NCBI RefSeq assembly: GCF_900109225.1
Contig: NZ_FNZK01000004.1
Location: forward strand, 186,001-250,000
Reading direction: 5' to 3'
DNA from: Propionispira arboris
GTDB lineage: Bacteria; Bacillota; Negativicutes; Selenomonadales; Selenomonadaceae
DNA length: 64,000 nt
Shown here: positions 30,954-39,406 of the stretch, one piece after another
Layout: the number at the start of each line of letters is the position of its first letter
Numbering within the stretch: position 1 is the stretch's first letter
Notes under the pieces: generated by a model
The model's input: the letters and a program-made list of their open reading frames with translations, nothing else
Told to the model about the DNA's origin: nothing
The model's database searches: none
Program-made: the position numbers and the translations under genes

Positions 30954-32332
30954 AAACAGTATCGATAAAAATGAAAGTAACACTTTGGTATACTGGTCTG
31001 TTTATTATTTTGCTAGTTGTTTTATTTGCTGTAGTGTATATAACCACAGGGAAGGTCGTGCGAATTAATTTAGAAAAGCATCTGGAAGCGGAAGTTTATG
31101 AAAGTGCCAGAGATGTTGGTTTTCAACGGGGCAGTTTTGATTTGGAAAATGTAAATCCGTTTGATCATGGCGTTCGTATTTCTGTGTATAACGATAATGG
31201 CGTTTTAGTGGGGGGGACTGTTCCCAAAAATTTTCCCCATTTGAATTTTCGGGATCAGGTTATCCAGTCTGTAAAAACAGAGCAGCAGGATTGGGCCGTT
31301 TTTGATTTTCATTTTCTACCGCAAGGATCAAATCATCAATATTATTGGGTTCGGGGTGTTATTTCACGCAGTGATTCGGGCGAGATTGGTCGGCAGGTTC
31401 TCGTGTCTTGTGCGTTGTTTTTCCCTGTATTGGCATTGGTGGCTGGTTTCGGTGGTTATTGGATTACCAAAAAATCATTTCAGCCAGTTGTCAAGATCAA
31501 TGAAGCTGCTGCTAAGATCAGCAATGGCGGTGATTTATCGAGACGAATCGAACTGAAAGGTGACGTGAAAGATGAAATTTACGAATTAGCGCAGACGTTT
31601 GATAATATGTTTAAGCGGTTAGAATCGTCGTTTGACAAAGAACGGCAATTTACATCGGATGCATCACATGAACTTAGGACACCAATTTCCGTGATCATTG
31701 CTGAGGCAGAATATGGACTTTCGCAGCAAAAAAAACCTGCGAAGCTGGTCAGTTCTATGCAAAATATATTACAACAGGGTAAAAAGATGTCTCAGCTTAT
31801 AGCTAATTTATTACTCTTGTCCAGAGTTGACAATGCCAAAGAACGAATGTTATTCGAAAAAGTTGATTTCAGTGAACTGACAAAATTTGTTCAGGAAGAA
31901 ATGCGGTTGGAAGCAGAAAAAAAGAGTATAGAGATAGAGACTTTTATCGAACCGGATCTTTTTATAAAAGCAGATCAAACCTCGCTCATGCGGATTTTGA
32001 TTAATCTAATTTCGAATGCCATTAAATATGGAAAAGTGAATGGCTGGATAAAAATTTCTGTATATAAACAGGAACGTTATGTTGTTGGCAGTATTGAAGA
32101 CAATGGGATCGGTATAGCAATGGAAAATCTGCCGAAAATTTGGAATCGTTTTTATCAGGTAAATACGGCTCGCAGTGCGGGCGATGAGCATGGAACTGGC
32201 TTGGGACTCGCCATGGTGAAATGGATGATTGAATATCATGGTGGCACGATTGCGGTTGACAGTAACCTAGGCCGGGGAAGTACCTTTGTTTTTAGACTTC
32301 CTATTGAACCGGAACCTTGTGTCAAACAGTAA
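30950..32332 (+). CDS. Sensor histidine kinase with HAMP domain
   Basis: The 460-residue protein has membrane helices near residues 11-32 and 153-177 that enclose a periplasmic domain of about 120 residues. A HAMP region (KINEAAAKISNGGDLSRRIE), the box ASHELRTPISVIIAEAEYGL near residue 240, and an ATPase domain with LINLISNAIKYGK, IEDNGIGIAMENL, FYQVNTARS and GTGLGLAMVKWMIEYHGG follow. The layout is like CusS-type kinases. It overlaps the response regulator gene by ATGA, so the two are translated together. Confidence 0.92.
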   Translation: MKTVSIKMKVTLWYTGLFIILLVVLFAVVYITTGKVVRINLEKHLEAEVYESARDVGFQRGSFDLENVNPFDHGVRISVYNDNGVLVGGTVPKNFPHLNFRDQVIQSVKTEQQDWAVFDFHFLPQGSNHQYYWVRGVISRSDSGEIGRQVLVSCALFFPVLALVAGFGGYWITKKSFQPVVKINEAAAKISNGGDLSRRIELKGDVKDEIYELAQTFDNMFKRLESSFDKERQFTSDASHELRTPISVIIAEAEYGLSQQKKPAKLVSSMQNILQQGKKMSQLIANLLLLSRVDNAKERMLFEKVDFSELTKFVQEEMRLEAEKKSIEIETFIEPDLFIKADQTSLMRILINLISNAIKYGKVNGWIKISVYKQERYVVGSIEDNGIGIAMENLPKIWNRFYQVNTARSAGDEHGTGLGLAMVKWMIEYHGGTIAVDSNLGRGSTFVFRLPIEPEPCVKQ

Positions 32333-32375
32333 AAAATCACCAACACATCAGTTGTGATGTGTTGGTGATTTTTTA
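32331..32375. terminator. Bidirectional terminator between kinase gene and arsA
   Basis: AAAAAATCACCAACACATCA and TGATGTGTTGGTGATTTTTT form a perfect 20-bp stem with a GTTG loop. It serves both convergent operons. Confidence 0.92.
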
Positions 32376-32388
32376 TGTTTATAGAATT

Positions 32389-34122
32389 TTACAGTTTTAG
32401 TAAAGCTTTCCCCTGTATTTCTTCTGGATGCCAGGCAATAAGAATGAACTTCCCGTTCGTATGGGTATTGACTTTATTGATCCATTCGATTTCATTACTT
32501 GCTTTGGCTGCGAGTAAGGCATTTGTAGTTTTTGTTTGATAGAGAGAATTATTGATAATCCACCAGCCAATTTTGATTTTAGCCCGTATTAAATCTTCTT
32601 CTAAACGTAGTGCTTCAAAAACAGGTGTTGCTTCAGCAAGTGTTGTGATCAGTACTTCCGTTTCGTTGCTGCGCAGACGCGGTAAAAGGTTTCTTACGGC
32701 TTCCGGGATAATACCATTCGTGCGTTCAATTTCATGGTTATAATTAACGGTAGAATCAAGCAAGAGTAAAGTATGACCTGTTGGAGCGGTATCAATGACC
32801 ACAATTTGCTCATCGGCTTTGTTGATGATTTCTGCAAAAGCACGAAAGACGGCAATTTCCTGCGTGCAGGGTGATCGTAAGTCTTCCTCTATATAGGCCA
32901 TATCTGATTCATTCATCGTTTCCCGGGCTTTTGAGAGCACTTCCTGTTGGTATTTACTTAATTCGGCTTGTTCATCGATTTGACTCATGGTGATACCATA
33001 ACTTTCATCGATAATAAATTTAAGATGAGCAGCGGGATCGGTTGTTGCCAGATGAACTTTTTTATTTTTCTTTGCTAAGCCGACAGCGATGGCAGCTGCC
33101 ATTGTTGTTTTACCAACACCGCCTTTACCCATCGTGAAAATGACTTTTTTATTTGTTTTGATAATATCGTCAATAATATCAGATAAAGCCAAAGGATTGT
33201 CGGTTAGCAGCTGAGTGTTGGCAGGACTGGCATAATCCTCGGTTAAAAGGGCACGAACATTTTTTAGACCAGTGATGTTATAAGCGCGAAGTGGTATGCT
33301 ATAGTGAGGCATTTCCAAAAGGGCTGAGGGCATCTGTTTTAAAGCTGCCTGTTGTTTTTTGTAAAGACCAGTTGAAATACTATCATCATAAACCATGAGC
33401 AGACCATTGATAATGAGCTTTTGGTTTTGAATTCCCAGCTCAGAAAGTTCTCTCGCTGCTCGAGCCGCTTCTTTTAGTGGTGATGTTTCTGGTCTGGTGA
33501 TGAGAAGCAAAGAGGTTTTGTTTTCATTCGCTAGAGCATCTACTGCTTTTTTATACACTGCTTTTTTGCTTTCAAGACCTGAAAGCTGACCAAGACAGGA
33601 AGCACCATGTGTACTTTCACTAATGAAGCTATTCCACGCAGAAGGTAATTGCAGCATCCGCAGAGTATGTCCGGTTGGTGCTGTATCAAAAATAATATGA
33701 TCATAGGAATTTTCTAAGGTTTCATCGGTAATGAACTTAGAAAATTCATTAAAGGCTGCGATTTCCACGGTACAGGAACCAGATAATTGTTCGGACATAT
33801 TTTGAATGACCGGCTCAGGCAACTTGCCGCGATATGGTGCGAGAACGGCTTCGCGGTATTCTGCTGCTGCTTGTATGGGATCTAAATTGATTACAGTAAG
33901 ATTTGGAACATCTGGTATCATCGTACCTTTGTTGTTTAGTGTAATCGAAAATACGTCTTGCAGGTTCGAAGCTGGATCTGTGCTGATCAAGAGGACCTTT
34001 TCCCCTTTGTCGGCCAGTGTCACGGCGGTGGCACAAGCTGTTGAGGTCTTCCCGACACCACCCTTTCCCGTGAAAAAAAGATATTTTGTAAGATTTATTT
34101 TATTGATTTGGAACAGTTCCAT
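32389..34122 (-). CDS. arsA: ArsA arsenite/antimonite-translocating ATPase
   Basis: The 577-residue protein has the duplicated ArsA fold. Each half has a P-loop (FTGKGGVGKTSTA near residue 16; TMGKGGVGKTTMAAA near residue 330) and a DTAPTGHTL switch box. The three metalloid-binding Cys residues of ArsA are visible in SGSCTVEIAAF, GASCLGQL and LRSPCTQEIAVF. ArsA normally energises the ArsB pump, but no pump gene is in view. The ATG at 34122 follows AAGGAGAA; a longer frame overlaps arsD. It is the last gene of arsR-arsD-arsA, 4 nt after arsD. Confidence 0.95.
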   Translation of the reverse strand: MELFQINKINLTKYLFFTGKGGVGKTSTACATAVTLADKGEKVLLISTDPASNLQDVFSITLNNKGTMIPDVPNLTVINLDPIQAAAEYREAVLAPYRGKLPEPVIQNMSEQLSGSCTVEIAAFNEFSKFITDETLENSYDHIIFDTAPTGHTLRMLQLPSAWNSFISESTHGASCLGQLSGLESKKAVYKKAVDALANENKTSLLLITRPETSPLKEAARAARELSELGIQNQKLIINGLLMVYDDSISTGLYKKQQAALKQMPSALLEMPHYSIPLRAYNITGLKNVRALLTEDYASPANTQLLTDNPLALSDIIDDIIKTNKKVIFTMGKGGVGKTTMAAAIAVGLAKKNKKVHLATTDPAAHLKFIIDESYGITMSQIDEQAELSKYQQEVLSKARETMNESDMAYIEEDLRSPCTQEIAVFRAFAEIINKADEQIVVIDTAPTGHTLLLLDSTVNYNHEIERTNGIIPEAVRNLLPRLRSNETEVLITTLAEATPVFEALRLEEDLIRAKIKIGWWIINNSLYQTKTTNALLAAKASNEIEWINKVNTHTNGKFILIAWHPEEIQGKALLKL

Positions 34123-34126
34123 TACA

Positions 34127-34525
34127 TTATTCTCCTTTTGCTTTCGAGTCTTGAGCACTGAGTTTTTTTAGTTTTTGTCTAGGCTTTTTGGCGGGTTTTG
34201 CCAATTGGCTGGCAATTGTTTCTGGAAGTGAAAGCAGTTTTATTAAATCTTCATTTGTGGGATAATGCCCGGTAATTACGATTCGATCATGGAGTAGTGT
34301 AATAGGAAGCTCCTTTAAATCATGGCTGTTGATGAATTCATTGACGATTTTATTGTCGATAAAAGCTTGCGGCGCACTGTTTAAATTAAATCGACCAATC
34401 TGAATTCCATTTTCATTTAAAGTATTTAATGCTGTAGAAATCCTGAGCAATTCGGCATCGATAGAAACACCACAAAGGCCAGTTGAGCAGCACATAGCTG
34501 GTTCGAAAATTTGTAATTTGTCCAT
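34127..34525 (-). CDS. arsD: ArsD arsenic metallochaperone
   Basis: The 132-residue protein carries the exact chaperone cysteines Cys12, Cys13 and Cys18 in MCCSTGLCG, on a thioredoxin-like fold (QIGRFNLNSAPQAFIDNKIV). ArsD delivers As(III) to ArsA and also binds the ars operator weakly in some species. The C-terminus has a basic Lys-rich tail and lacks the additional vicinal Cys pairs found in E. coli R773 ArsD. It sits between arsR (15 nt upstream) and arsA (4 nt downstream). Confidence 0.95.
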   Translation of the reverse strand: MDKLQIFEPAMCCSTGLCGVSIDAELLRISTALNTLNENGIQIGRFNLNSAPQAFIDNKIVNEFINSHDLKELPITLLHDRIVITGHYPTNEDLIKLLSLPETIASQLAKPAKKPRQKLKKLSAQDSKAKGE

Positions 34526-34540
34526 AAAAAATCTCTCCTT

Positions 34541-34855
34541 TTATTTGTTTGGTACGATTTTGCAAATGCAATCTTTTGTATTTGTTGCTAAGTTATGCAG
34601 GTCGAATTCTAAATATTGGATACCTGTTTCGTGGAGTGAATAATAACTCCATTTGCCATCGCGGCGTATATCAATCAATCCACAATCAAATAATTGTTTC
34701 ATGTGATGCGATAATGTTGATTGTGAAATCTGAAGCTTTTCTAAAATATCACAGGCGCACATTTCTGAGCAGGAAATCATATCAAGAATCATCAAACGGT
34801 TGGGATCACTAAGTACTTTGAATTTTTTCGCTGTTTCGCTGTAAGATTTTATCAT
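34541..34855 (-). CDS. arsR: ArsR-family arsenic-responsive repressor
   Basis: The 104-residue protein is a winged-helix repressor: FKVLSDPNRLMILDMIS near the start, then the As(III)-binding Cys33-x-Cys35 in SEMCACDILEKL, and the recognition helix ISQSTLSHHMKQLFDCGLID. Binding of arsenite releases the operator. The ATG at 34855 matches the usual family start; an ATG seven codons upstream is possible, and both have weak ribosome sites. It heads the arsRDA operon behind a promoter with two operators. Confidence 0.94.
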   Translation of the reverse strand: MIKSYSETAKKFKVLSDPNRLMILDMISCSEMCACDILEKLQISQSTLSHHMKQLFDCGLIDIRRDGKWSYYSLHETGIQYLEFDLHNLATNTKDCICKIVPNK

Positions 34856-34897
34856 GGTGTGCTCTCTCTCTTTCATAGGATGAATTTATTAATAAAT

Positions 34898-34955
34898 ACA
34901 TCGATGTGTATCAATGTGTTTACTATAACAAACATATCGATGTATGTCAATGTAT
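34898..34955 (-). promoter_or_regulatory. ars promoter with two ArsR-type operators
   Basis: On the minus strand, TTGACA (34945-34950), a 17-nt spacer and TATAGT (34922-34927) form the promoter. Two related sites flank it: CATCGATGTGTATCAATGTG near 34899-34918 and ATATCGATGTATGTCAATGT near 34934-34953. The upstream site covers the -35 box and the other covers the expected transcription start. ArsR repressors bind such ATCGATGT-type repeats. Confidence 0.75.
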
Positions 34956-35080
34956 ACTGCTGTTAAGATTCGTATTTTTTATATTTCCGTTATATAATAG
35001 ACCATATTGCTATATCTTTTTTATTATAGCTTGATGGTAGATTTTTAACCGCATTATTATAGAGACTGAGGTGTTCTTTT

Positions 35081-36517
35081 ATGGATAAAAAGAAACAAAA
35101 GATAACATTGGCACTTTTAACGGCTATGTTTTTAGCTGCGTTTGACAGTACGGTTATTGCAGCAGCAGCACCTGTGATTGTTAAAGATTTGCAAGGGTTT
35201 GAATTAATTAGCTGGATTTTTTCCCTCTATCTTTTAACATCGGCTATTTCAACGCCAATTTATGGAAAATTAGCCGATTTATATGGTCGCAAAAAAATCC
35301 TCTCCTTGGGGATTTTGATTTTTTTAGTGGGAAGTTTATGCTGCGGTTTTGCGCAGACGATGTATCAGTTAGCCGCCTATCGAGGCTTGCAGGGACTGGG
35401 CGCCGGAGCAATTTTTACAGTAACATTTACGATTATCGGGGATATTTTCACATTAAAAGAACGGTCCGTCGTACAAGGTGCGATCAGTACTGTTTGGGGT
35501 GTAGCCGGACTTTTAGGTCCAGTTTTAGGGGGATTCTTAATTGATGCATTATCCTGGCGCTGGATATTTTTTATCAACATTCCGTTTGCTTTGTTTTGTG
35601 TAGTTTGTTTGAATTTGTATCTGCATGATTCGGTGGAACATAAAAATCCGTCCATTGATTATATCGGAACAATCTTGCTGTCGGGGGCAATTGGTGTATT
35701 TTTATATGGTGTTATGGTTGAACAGCAAGCCGTGTATCAAGTGATCGATAGTATTGGCTCATTGCTTATTTTTGTTATTTTTTATTTTGTCGAAAAAAAT
35801 GCAGTTGAGCCGATTGTGCCGGTGTGGATTCTGACAAAGTCAACGATTCTAATCAATATTGTTACTTTTTTAGTATCAATGCTTCTCATTGCGATCAATG
35901 TATATATGCCTTTTTATATTCAGCTGATTTTAGGCTATTCAGCGACGATTGCAGGAATAACATTGGTATCTATGTCAATTTCCTGGTTTTATTGTTCGAC
36001 GATGCTGGCGGCTGGAATGGAACGTTATGGAGCAAGGCGTGTAGTTTTAGTTGCTAGTATTTTACTTATCGTAAGTATGGCTTTACTTTGTACGGTAAGT
36101 CCGGAAACTTCTTTGTGGATGCTTTCTTGTTATGGTTTTATTTTTGGTATGGGTTTTAGTGGAACATTGAATACGTTGATGTTTACGATTCAAGATTCAG
36201 TAGGATATGCCAATCGCGGGGCGGCAATTGGGTTTAATACATTAATTAAAACTTTGGCGCAGACGATTGGAATTAGTTTATTTGGAGCCTGTATCAATAT
36301 GAGATTAGATGCTTATTTTAGAGGCCAAGCACAATTTTCTATTGATATAAATCATCTTGCATCGCCAGAAAATGGACTTTCTTTAGAACAAATCCAAACA
36401 GCACTTTTTTCGGCAGTTCATTATGTTTTTTTATTGCTGCTGGTGATTAGTCTGCTGAACTTTGTTTTTGCTTATTTTTTGCCAAAGAAAACAGAAATTG
36501 AATCTCAGAATATATAA
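35081..36517 (+). CDS. MFS drug exporter, DHA2/EmrB-QacA type
   Basis: The 478-residue protein has about fourteen hydrophobic helices. It has the DHA2 start MFLAAFDSTVIAAAAPVIVK, motif A as GKLADLYGRKKIL near residue 66, and motif C-like GVAGLLGPVLGGFLIDALSW followed by RWIFFINIPF near residue 150. It should export hydrophobic or cationic drugs in exchange for protons. GAGGTG precedes the ATG. It is divergent from arsR, with about 225 nt between them, so regulation from the ars operators cannot be excluded, but nothing else links it to arsenic. Confidence 0.9.
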   Translation: MDKKKQKITLALLTAMFLAAFDSTVIAAAAPVIVKDLQGFELISWIFSLYLLTSAISTPIYGKLADLYGRKKILSLGILIFLVGSLCCGFAQTMYQLAAYRGLQGLGAGAIFTVTFTIIGDIFTLKERSVVQGAISTVWGVAGLLGPVLGGFLIDALSWRWIFFINIPFALFCVVCLNLYLHDSVEHKNPSIDYIGTILLSGAIGVFLYGVMVEQQAVYQVIDSIGSLLIFVIFYFVEKNAVEPIVPVWILTKSTILINIVTFLVSMLLIAINVYMPFYIQLILGYSATIAGITLVSMSISWFYCSTMLAAGMERYGARRVVLVASILLIVSMALLCTVSPETSLWMLSCYGFIFGMGFSGTLNTLMFTIQDSVGYANRGAAIGFNTLIKTLAQTIGISLFGACINMRLDAYFRGQAQFSIDINHLASPENGLSLEQIQTALFSAVHYVFLLLLVISLLNFVFAYFLPKKTEIESQNI

Positions 36518-36774
36518 AATGCACTTGTGGCAATAAAAATAAGCGTAGTGCGTCTTACTAGATATCAACTACTTTTGACAATGCATAGTAAATCGACAAA
36601 AGATGATTTATAATGAAGGGAGATAGAGGCAAGACGGCTAAGTAGAGGCAAGGAGACGTGTGCCAAGATCTGCTTAGTAAAATCTAAAAAAGCAAATGCT
36701 AAAATGGCTGTCGAGTGCTTGCTGGAAAGCAGGACTGACCTTATATGAGCAGATTGCGGTGAGGAATGTTGTTT
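36518..36774 (+). promoter_or_regulatory. Untranslated leader of the ECF sigma gene; content unclear
   Basis: This 257-nt spacer has no terminator for the MFS gene and no coding frame. It contains TTGACA near 36577, TATAAT near 36610, a short repeat TAGAGGCAAG (two copies, near 36625 and 36643), and the hairpin CTTGCTGGAAAGCAGG near 36719. The sigma gene is preceded by GTGAGGA. The leader may hold an RNA structure, but it matches no riboswitch class that I know. Confidence 0.3.
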
Positions 36775-37305
36775 GTGCAGGAACAAAAAAATGAATTTAC
36801 GGACGTTTTTCGACAAGAACAACACAAACTCATTCGTTATGTTCAATCCCGGGTAAGCAATATTTCGGAGATGGATGCAGAAGATATTGTGGCGGATGTG
36901 GTATTTAATGTGTATAACCGTGTGTTGGCAGATCAACCAGTGGAGAATTTAATAGCCTATTTATATCAGGCTGTCAAAAACAAAATAAAAGATTATTTTC
37001 GCAGACCAAAACCTGTATTATCATTAGATGAAGTAGATAAGACGACTGGTATTTCTAAAGCAGAACGGCTTCTCGATGAGAATGGCAATGTGGAAGCGGA
37101 ATTAGAACAAAAAGAATTTATTCTTAAATTTAAGGCAGCGTTATTACAGTTAGAACCTAAACAGCGTGCTGTCTGGGTGGCTACGGAATTGGATGATTAT
37201 ACATTTAAAGAATTAGCAGAAAAATGGAATGAACCAATCGGGACTTTGTTGTCGCGCAAAAGCCGCGCCGCAAAGGTACTTCGTAAGGCGCTTTCAGATA
37301 AATGA
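36775..37305 (+). CDS. ECF-type RNA polymerase sigma factor
   Basis: The protein has about 176 residues. It has a sigma region 2 (FRQEQHKLIRYVQSRV, then DAEDIVADVVFNVYNRVL and LIAYLYQAVKNKIKDYFR) and a region 4 helix-turn-helix (LLQLEPKQRAVWVATELDDY, TFKELAEKWNEPIGTLLSRK). The start is uncertain: an ATG at 36766 abuts the GAGGA ribosome site, so GTG at 36775, 9 nt after it, is preferred. The membrane protein gene 18 nt downstream is its likely partner. No classical zinc-finger anti-sigma is present. Confidence 0.85.
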   Translation: MQEQKNEFTDVFRQEQHKLIRYVQSRVSNISEMDAEDIVADVVFNVYNRVLADQPVENLIAYLYQAVKNKIKDYFRRPKPVLSLDEVDKTTGISKAERLLDENGNVEAELEQKEFILKFKAALLQLEPKQRAVWVATELDDYTFKELAEKWNEPIGTLLSRKSRAAKVLRKALSDK

Positions 37306-37323
37306 TTGGTAGGAGGCTTTTTT

Positions 37324-37725
37324 ATGCAATGGAATTGTCATTTTTGTACGACGAAAACAAGACATATCCTCGTGCAAATTTTATTGGGTTTAATTTTAAC
37401 CCTTACTCTAGGTTTGATTTTTGGTTTTTTTGTCATGCTTTTATGGAATCCGATTGTACCCGTTTTATTTGGATTTCATACAATTACGTATTGGCAATCC
37501 GTTGGGCTTGTAATTATGCTGCGTTTACTTTTTGGCGGACATCATAATTATCATAAACAACCAGATCAAGAAGCAGCTCGCTGTAAAACACATTTTAGTA
37601 AATTGATGGAGTCATGCCGCAATACAAATGTGGGTGCATCTCATGTAGATTATGAAACATGGTGGGAAGACGAAGGGAAAATTTCCTTAGAAAAGTATAT
37701 AAAAGATGTTGAAACCAAAAAATGA
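37324..37725 (+). CDS. Membrane protein paired with the ECF sigma factor
   Basis: The 133-residue protein has two hydrophobic helices. It carries the motif LLWNPIVPVLFGFHTITYWQ followed by SVGLVIMLRLLFGGHHNYH, which recalls a widespread family of small membrane proteins found next to ECF sigma factors (pattern LWN-x3-P-x2-FG...WQ-x2-GL...LFGG). The N-terminus has a C-x-x-C pair (CHFC). AGGAGGC precedes the ATG at 37324. It may act as an anti-sigma or a sensor, but no function is proven, and the sequence does not show the usual anti-sigma domains. Confidence 0.6.
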   Translation: MQWNCHFCTTKTRHILVQILLGLILTLTLGLIFGFFVMLLWNPIVPVLFGFHTITYWQSVGLVIMLRLLFGGHHNYHKQPDQEAARCKTHFSKLMESCRNTNVGASHVDYETWWEDEGKISLEKYIKDVETKK

Positions 37726-37737
37726 AAAAAATCAATG

Positions 37738-37886
37738 CTATATTAAGTTGCATTAAATATTCTATATGGAAATTGTCAGAAAGCGGGTTATTAGGTTGAG
37801 TCGCATTACGGAGGAAGTAAACGATGTCCTATACCCAATTCCTGACAGCCTAATAGGTTAACTTTCTTTAATGCACATTATATATA
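37738..37886. repeat. MITE-like palindromic repeat, copy E (full length, inverted relative to copy A)
   Basis: The left end CTATATTAAGTTGCATTAAA (37738-37757) and the right end TTTAATGCACATTATATATA (37867-37886) are imperfect inverted repeats. The reverse complement of the centre (TGTCAGGAATTGGGTATAGG, ACATCGTTTACTTCCTCCGT) aligns with copy A along its length. The unit is 149 bp with no coding frame and lies between the ECF pair and the aldehyde dehydrogenase gene. Confidence 0.85.
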
Positions 37887-37950
37887 AATATCATTGAGTG
37901 AATATTTTGGACAATGAAAAATTATAAAATAACAGTGAGGTGGAAACGTA

Positions 37951-39351
37951 ATGGAATATAAAGAAATGACAGCAAGTGAGGCTGAACAAATTTTGGCAAA
38001 ACAACAGGCTTTTTTTGACAGCCAGGCGACCAAAGATATCGATTTTCGAATCCAACAGCTACAGATATTGCGTAATGGCATTTCGCAATATGAAAGTAAG
38101 CTTGAAGAAGCTTTACAGCTTGATTTAGGAAAACATCCATTTGAATCATATTTAACGGAAATTGGTTTTGTGCTTGGCAGTATTGATGAAATGATGGAAA
38201 ATGTAAAAGAATGGGCTAAGCCTGAAAAAGTTAATACACCATTGATAATGTATCCGGCAAAAGGTTATATTATAAGCGAACCCTATGGATCGGTTCTTAT
38301 TATTGGACCCTATAATTATCCATTTCAACTATTAATTGAGCCACTGATTGGCGCAATGACGGCTGGAAATTGTGCAGTAGTGAAGCCATCGGAATTGGCA
38401 CCACATACAGCTGCTGTTGTAACAGCCATGATTACGGAATTTTTTGATCCCAATTACATTTGTGCGGTTGAAGGTTCAGTCGATACGAATACAGCTTTGT
38501 TAGCTCTGCCGTTTGATTATATTTTTTTTACAGGCAGTGTGCCAGTGGGGAAAATTGTTATGAGAGCTGCCGCAGAGCATTTAGTGCCGGTTACCTTAGA
38601 ACTGGGAGGAAAATCACCAGTGATTGTTGACGAGAGTGCTAATTTGAAGGTAGCGGCTAAACGTATTATATGGGGTAAAACCATGAATGCAGGGCAAACT
38701 TGTGTAGCACCGGATTATCTTATGGTGCATGCTGCCGTTAAAGATGACTTGCTTGTAGAAATGATTGCTGCGATTAAAGAATATTTTGGTGCGGATAGTA
38801 AGATAAGTCAATCCTTTGGACGAATCATTAATGCCCGCCATTTTGCGCGGATCAAAGGGATGATTGATCATGACAGAGAACATATTTTGTATGGCGGTGA
38901 TACGGATGAAATAGAAAGGTACATTGAACCAACGCTGATTGATGCAGACTTTGAGCATCCGGCGACTATGACCGAAGAAATTTTTGGTCCGGTGTTACCA
39001 GTTTTAACATATCGTGACTTAAATCAGGCTATTAAAGAAATCAAACGACGCCCGAAACCGCTTGCGCTCTATTTATTTACTGAAAATGAGAAAAATAAAG
39101 AGAAAGTATTACAGGAAACATCATCTGGTGGAGCTTGTATCAATGATGTAATTATGCATTTGGCAAATCCCAATCTTCCTTTTGGCGGTGTTGGGAGTTC
39201 GGGACTAGGTGCTTATCATGGAAAAACTAGTTTTGTTACGTTCTCGCATAAAAAATCAATTTTGACTAAAACAACAAAAATAAATTTACCACTTACGGTG
39301 CCACCTTATAGTGATCAAATGTTAAAAAATCTTAAATTTGTTATGAAATAA
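37951..39351 (+). CDS. NAD(P)-dependent aldehyde dehydrogenase, class 3 type
   Basis: The 466-residue protein is an ALDH3-like enzyme (similar in layout to B. subtilis YwdH). It has the cofactor-binding segment IIGPYNYPFQLLIEPLIGAM near residue 112, FTGSVPVGKIVMRAAAEHL, LELGGKSPVIVD with the general base Glu near residue 217, and NAGQTCVAPDY with the catalytic Cys near residue 250. It oxidises aldehydes to acids. GAGGTGG precedes the ATG. Lactaldehyde from rhamnose breakdown is one possible substrate, but the gene is far from the rhamnose operon and has its own terminator. Confidence 0.92.
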   Translation: MEYKEMTASEAEQILAKQQAFFDSQATKDIDFRIQQLQILRNGISQYESKLEEALQLDLGKHPFESYLTEIGFVLGSIDEMMENVKEWAKPEKVNTPLIMYPAKGYIISEPYGSVLIIGPYNYPFQLLIEPLIGAMTAGNCAVVKPSELAPHTAAVVTAMITEFFDPNYICAVEGSVDTNTALLALPFDYIFFTGSVPVGKIVMRAAAEHLVPVTLELGGKSPVIVDESANLKVAAKRIIWGKTMNAGQTCVAPDYLMVHAAVKDDLLVEMIAAIKEYFGADSKISQSFGRIINARHFARIKGMIDHDREHILYGGDTDEIERYIEPTLIDADFEHPATMTEEIFGPVLPVLTYRDLNQAIKEIKRRPKPLALYLFTENEKNKEKVLQETSSGGACINDVIMHLANPNLPFGGVGSSGLGAYHGKTSFVTFSHKKSILTKTTKINLPLTVPPYSDQMLKNLKFVMK

Positions 39352-39352
39352 A

Positions 39353-39406
39353 ACAAAGCAAAGCGTCCTATATTCTTTTATGTAAAGATACAGGACGCTT
39401 TGTTTG
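39353..39406 (+). terminator. Terminator after the aldehyde dehydrogenase gene
   Basis: ACAAAGCAAAGCGTCCTAT and ATACAGGACGCTTTGTTTGT form a long stem with a small mismatch around an AT-rich loop, followed by a T-containing tail. Confidence 0.8.

Noticed and set aside
35081-36517. The divergent MFS protein as the missing arsenite pump
   Set aside because: It has the features of DHA2 drug exporters and none of ArsB or Acr3, so position alone is not enough.
36600-36760. A known riboswitch in the leader of the ECF sigma gene
   Set aside because: The hairpins and repeats fit no class that I can recall (guanidine, PreQ1, manganese and others were considered).
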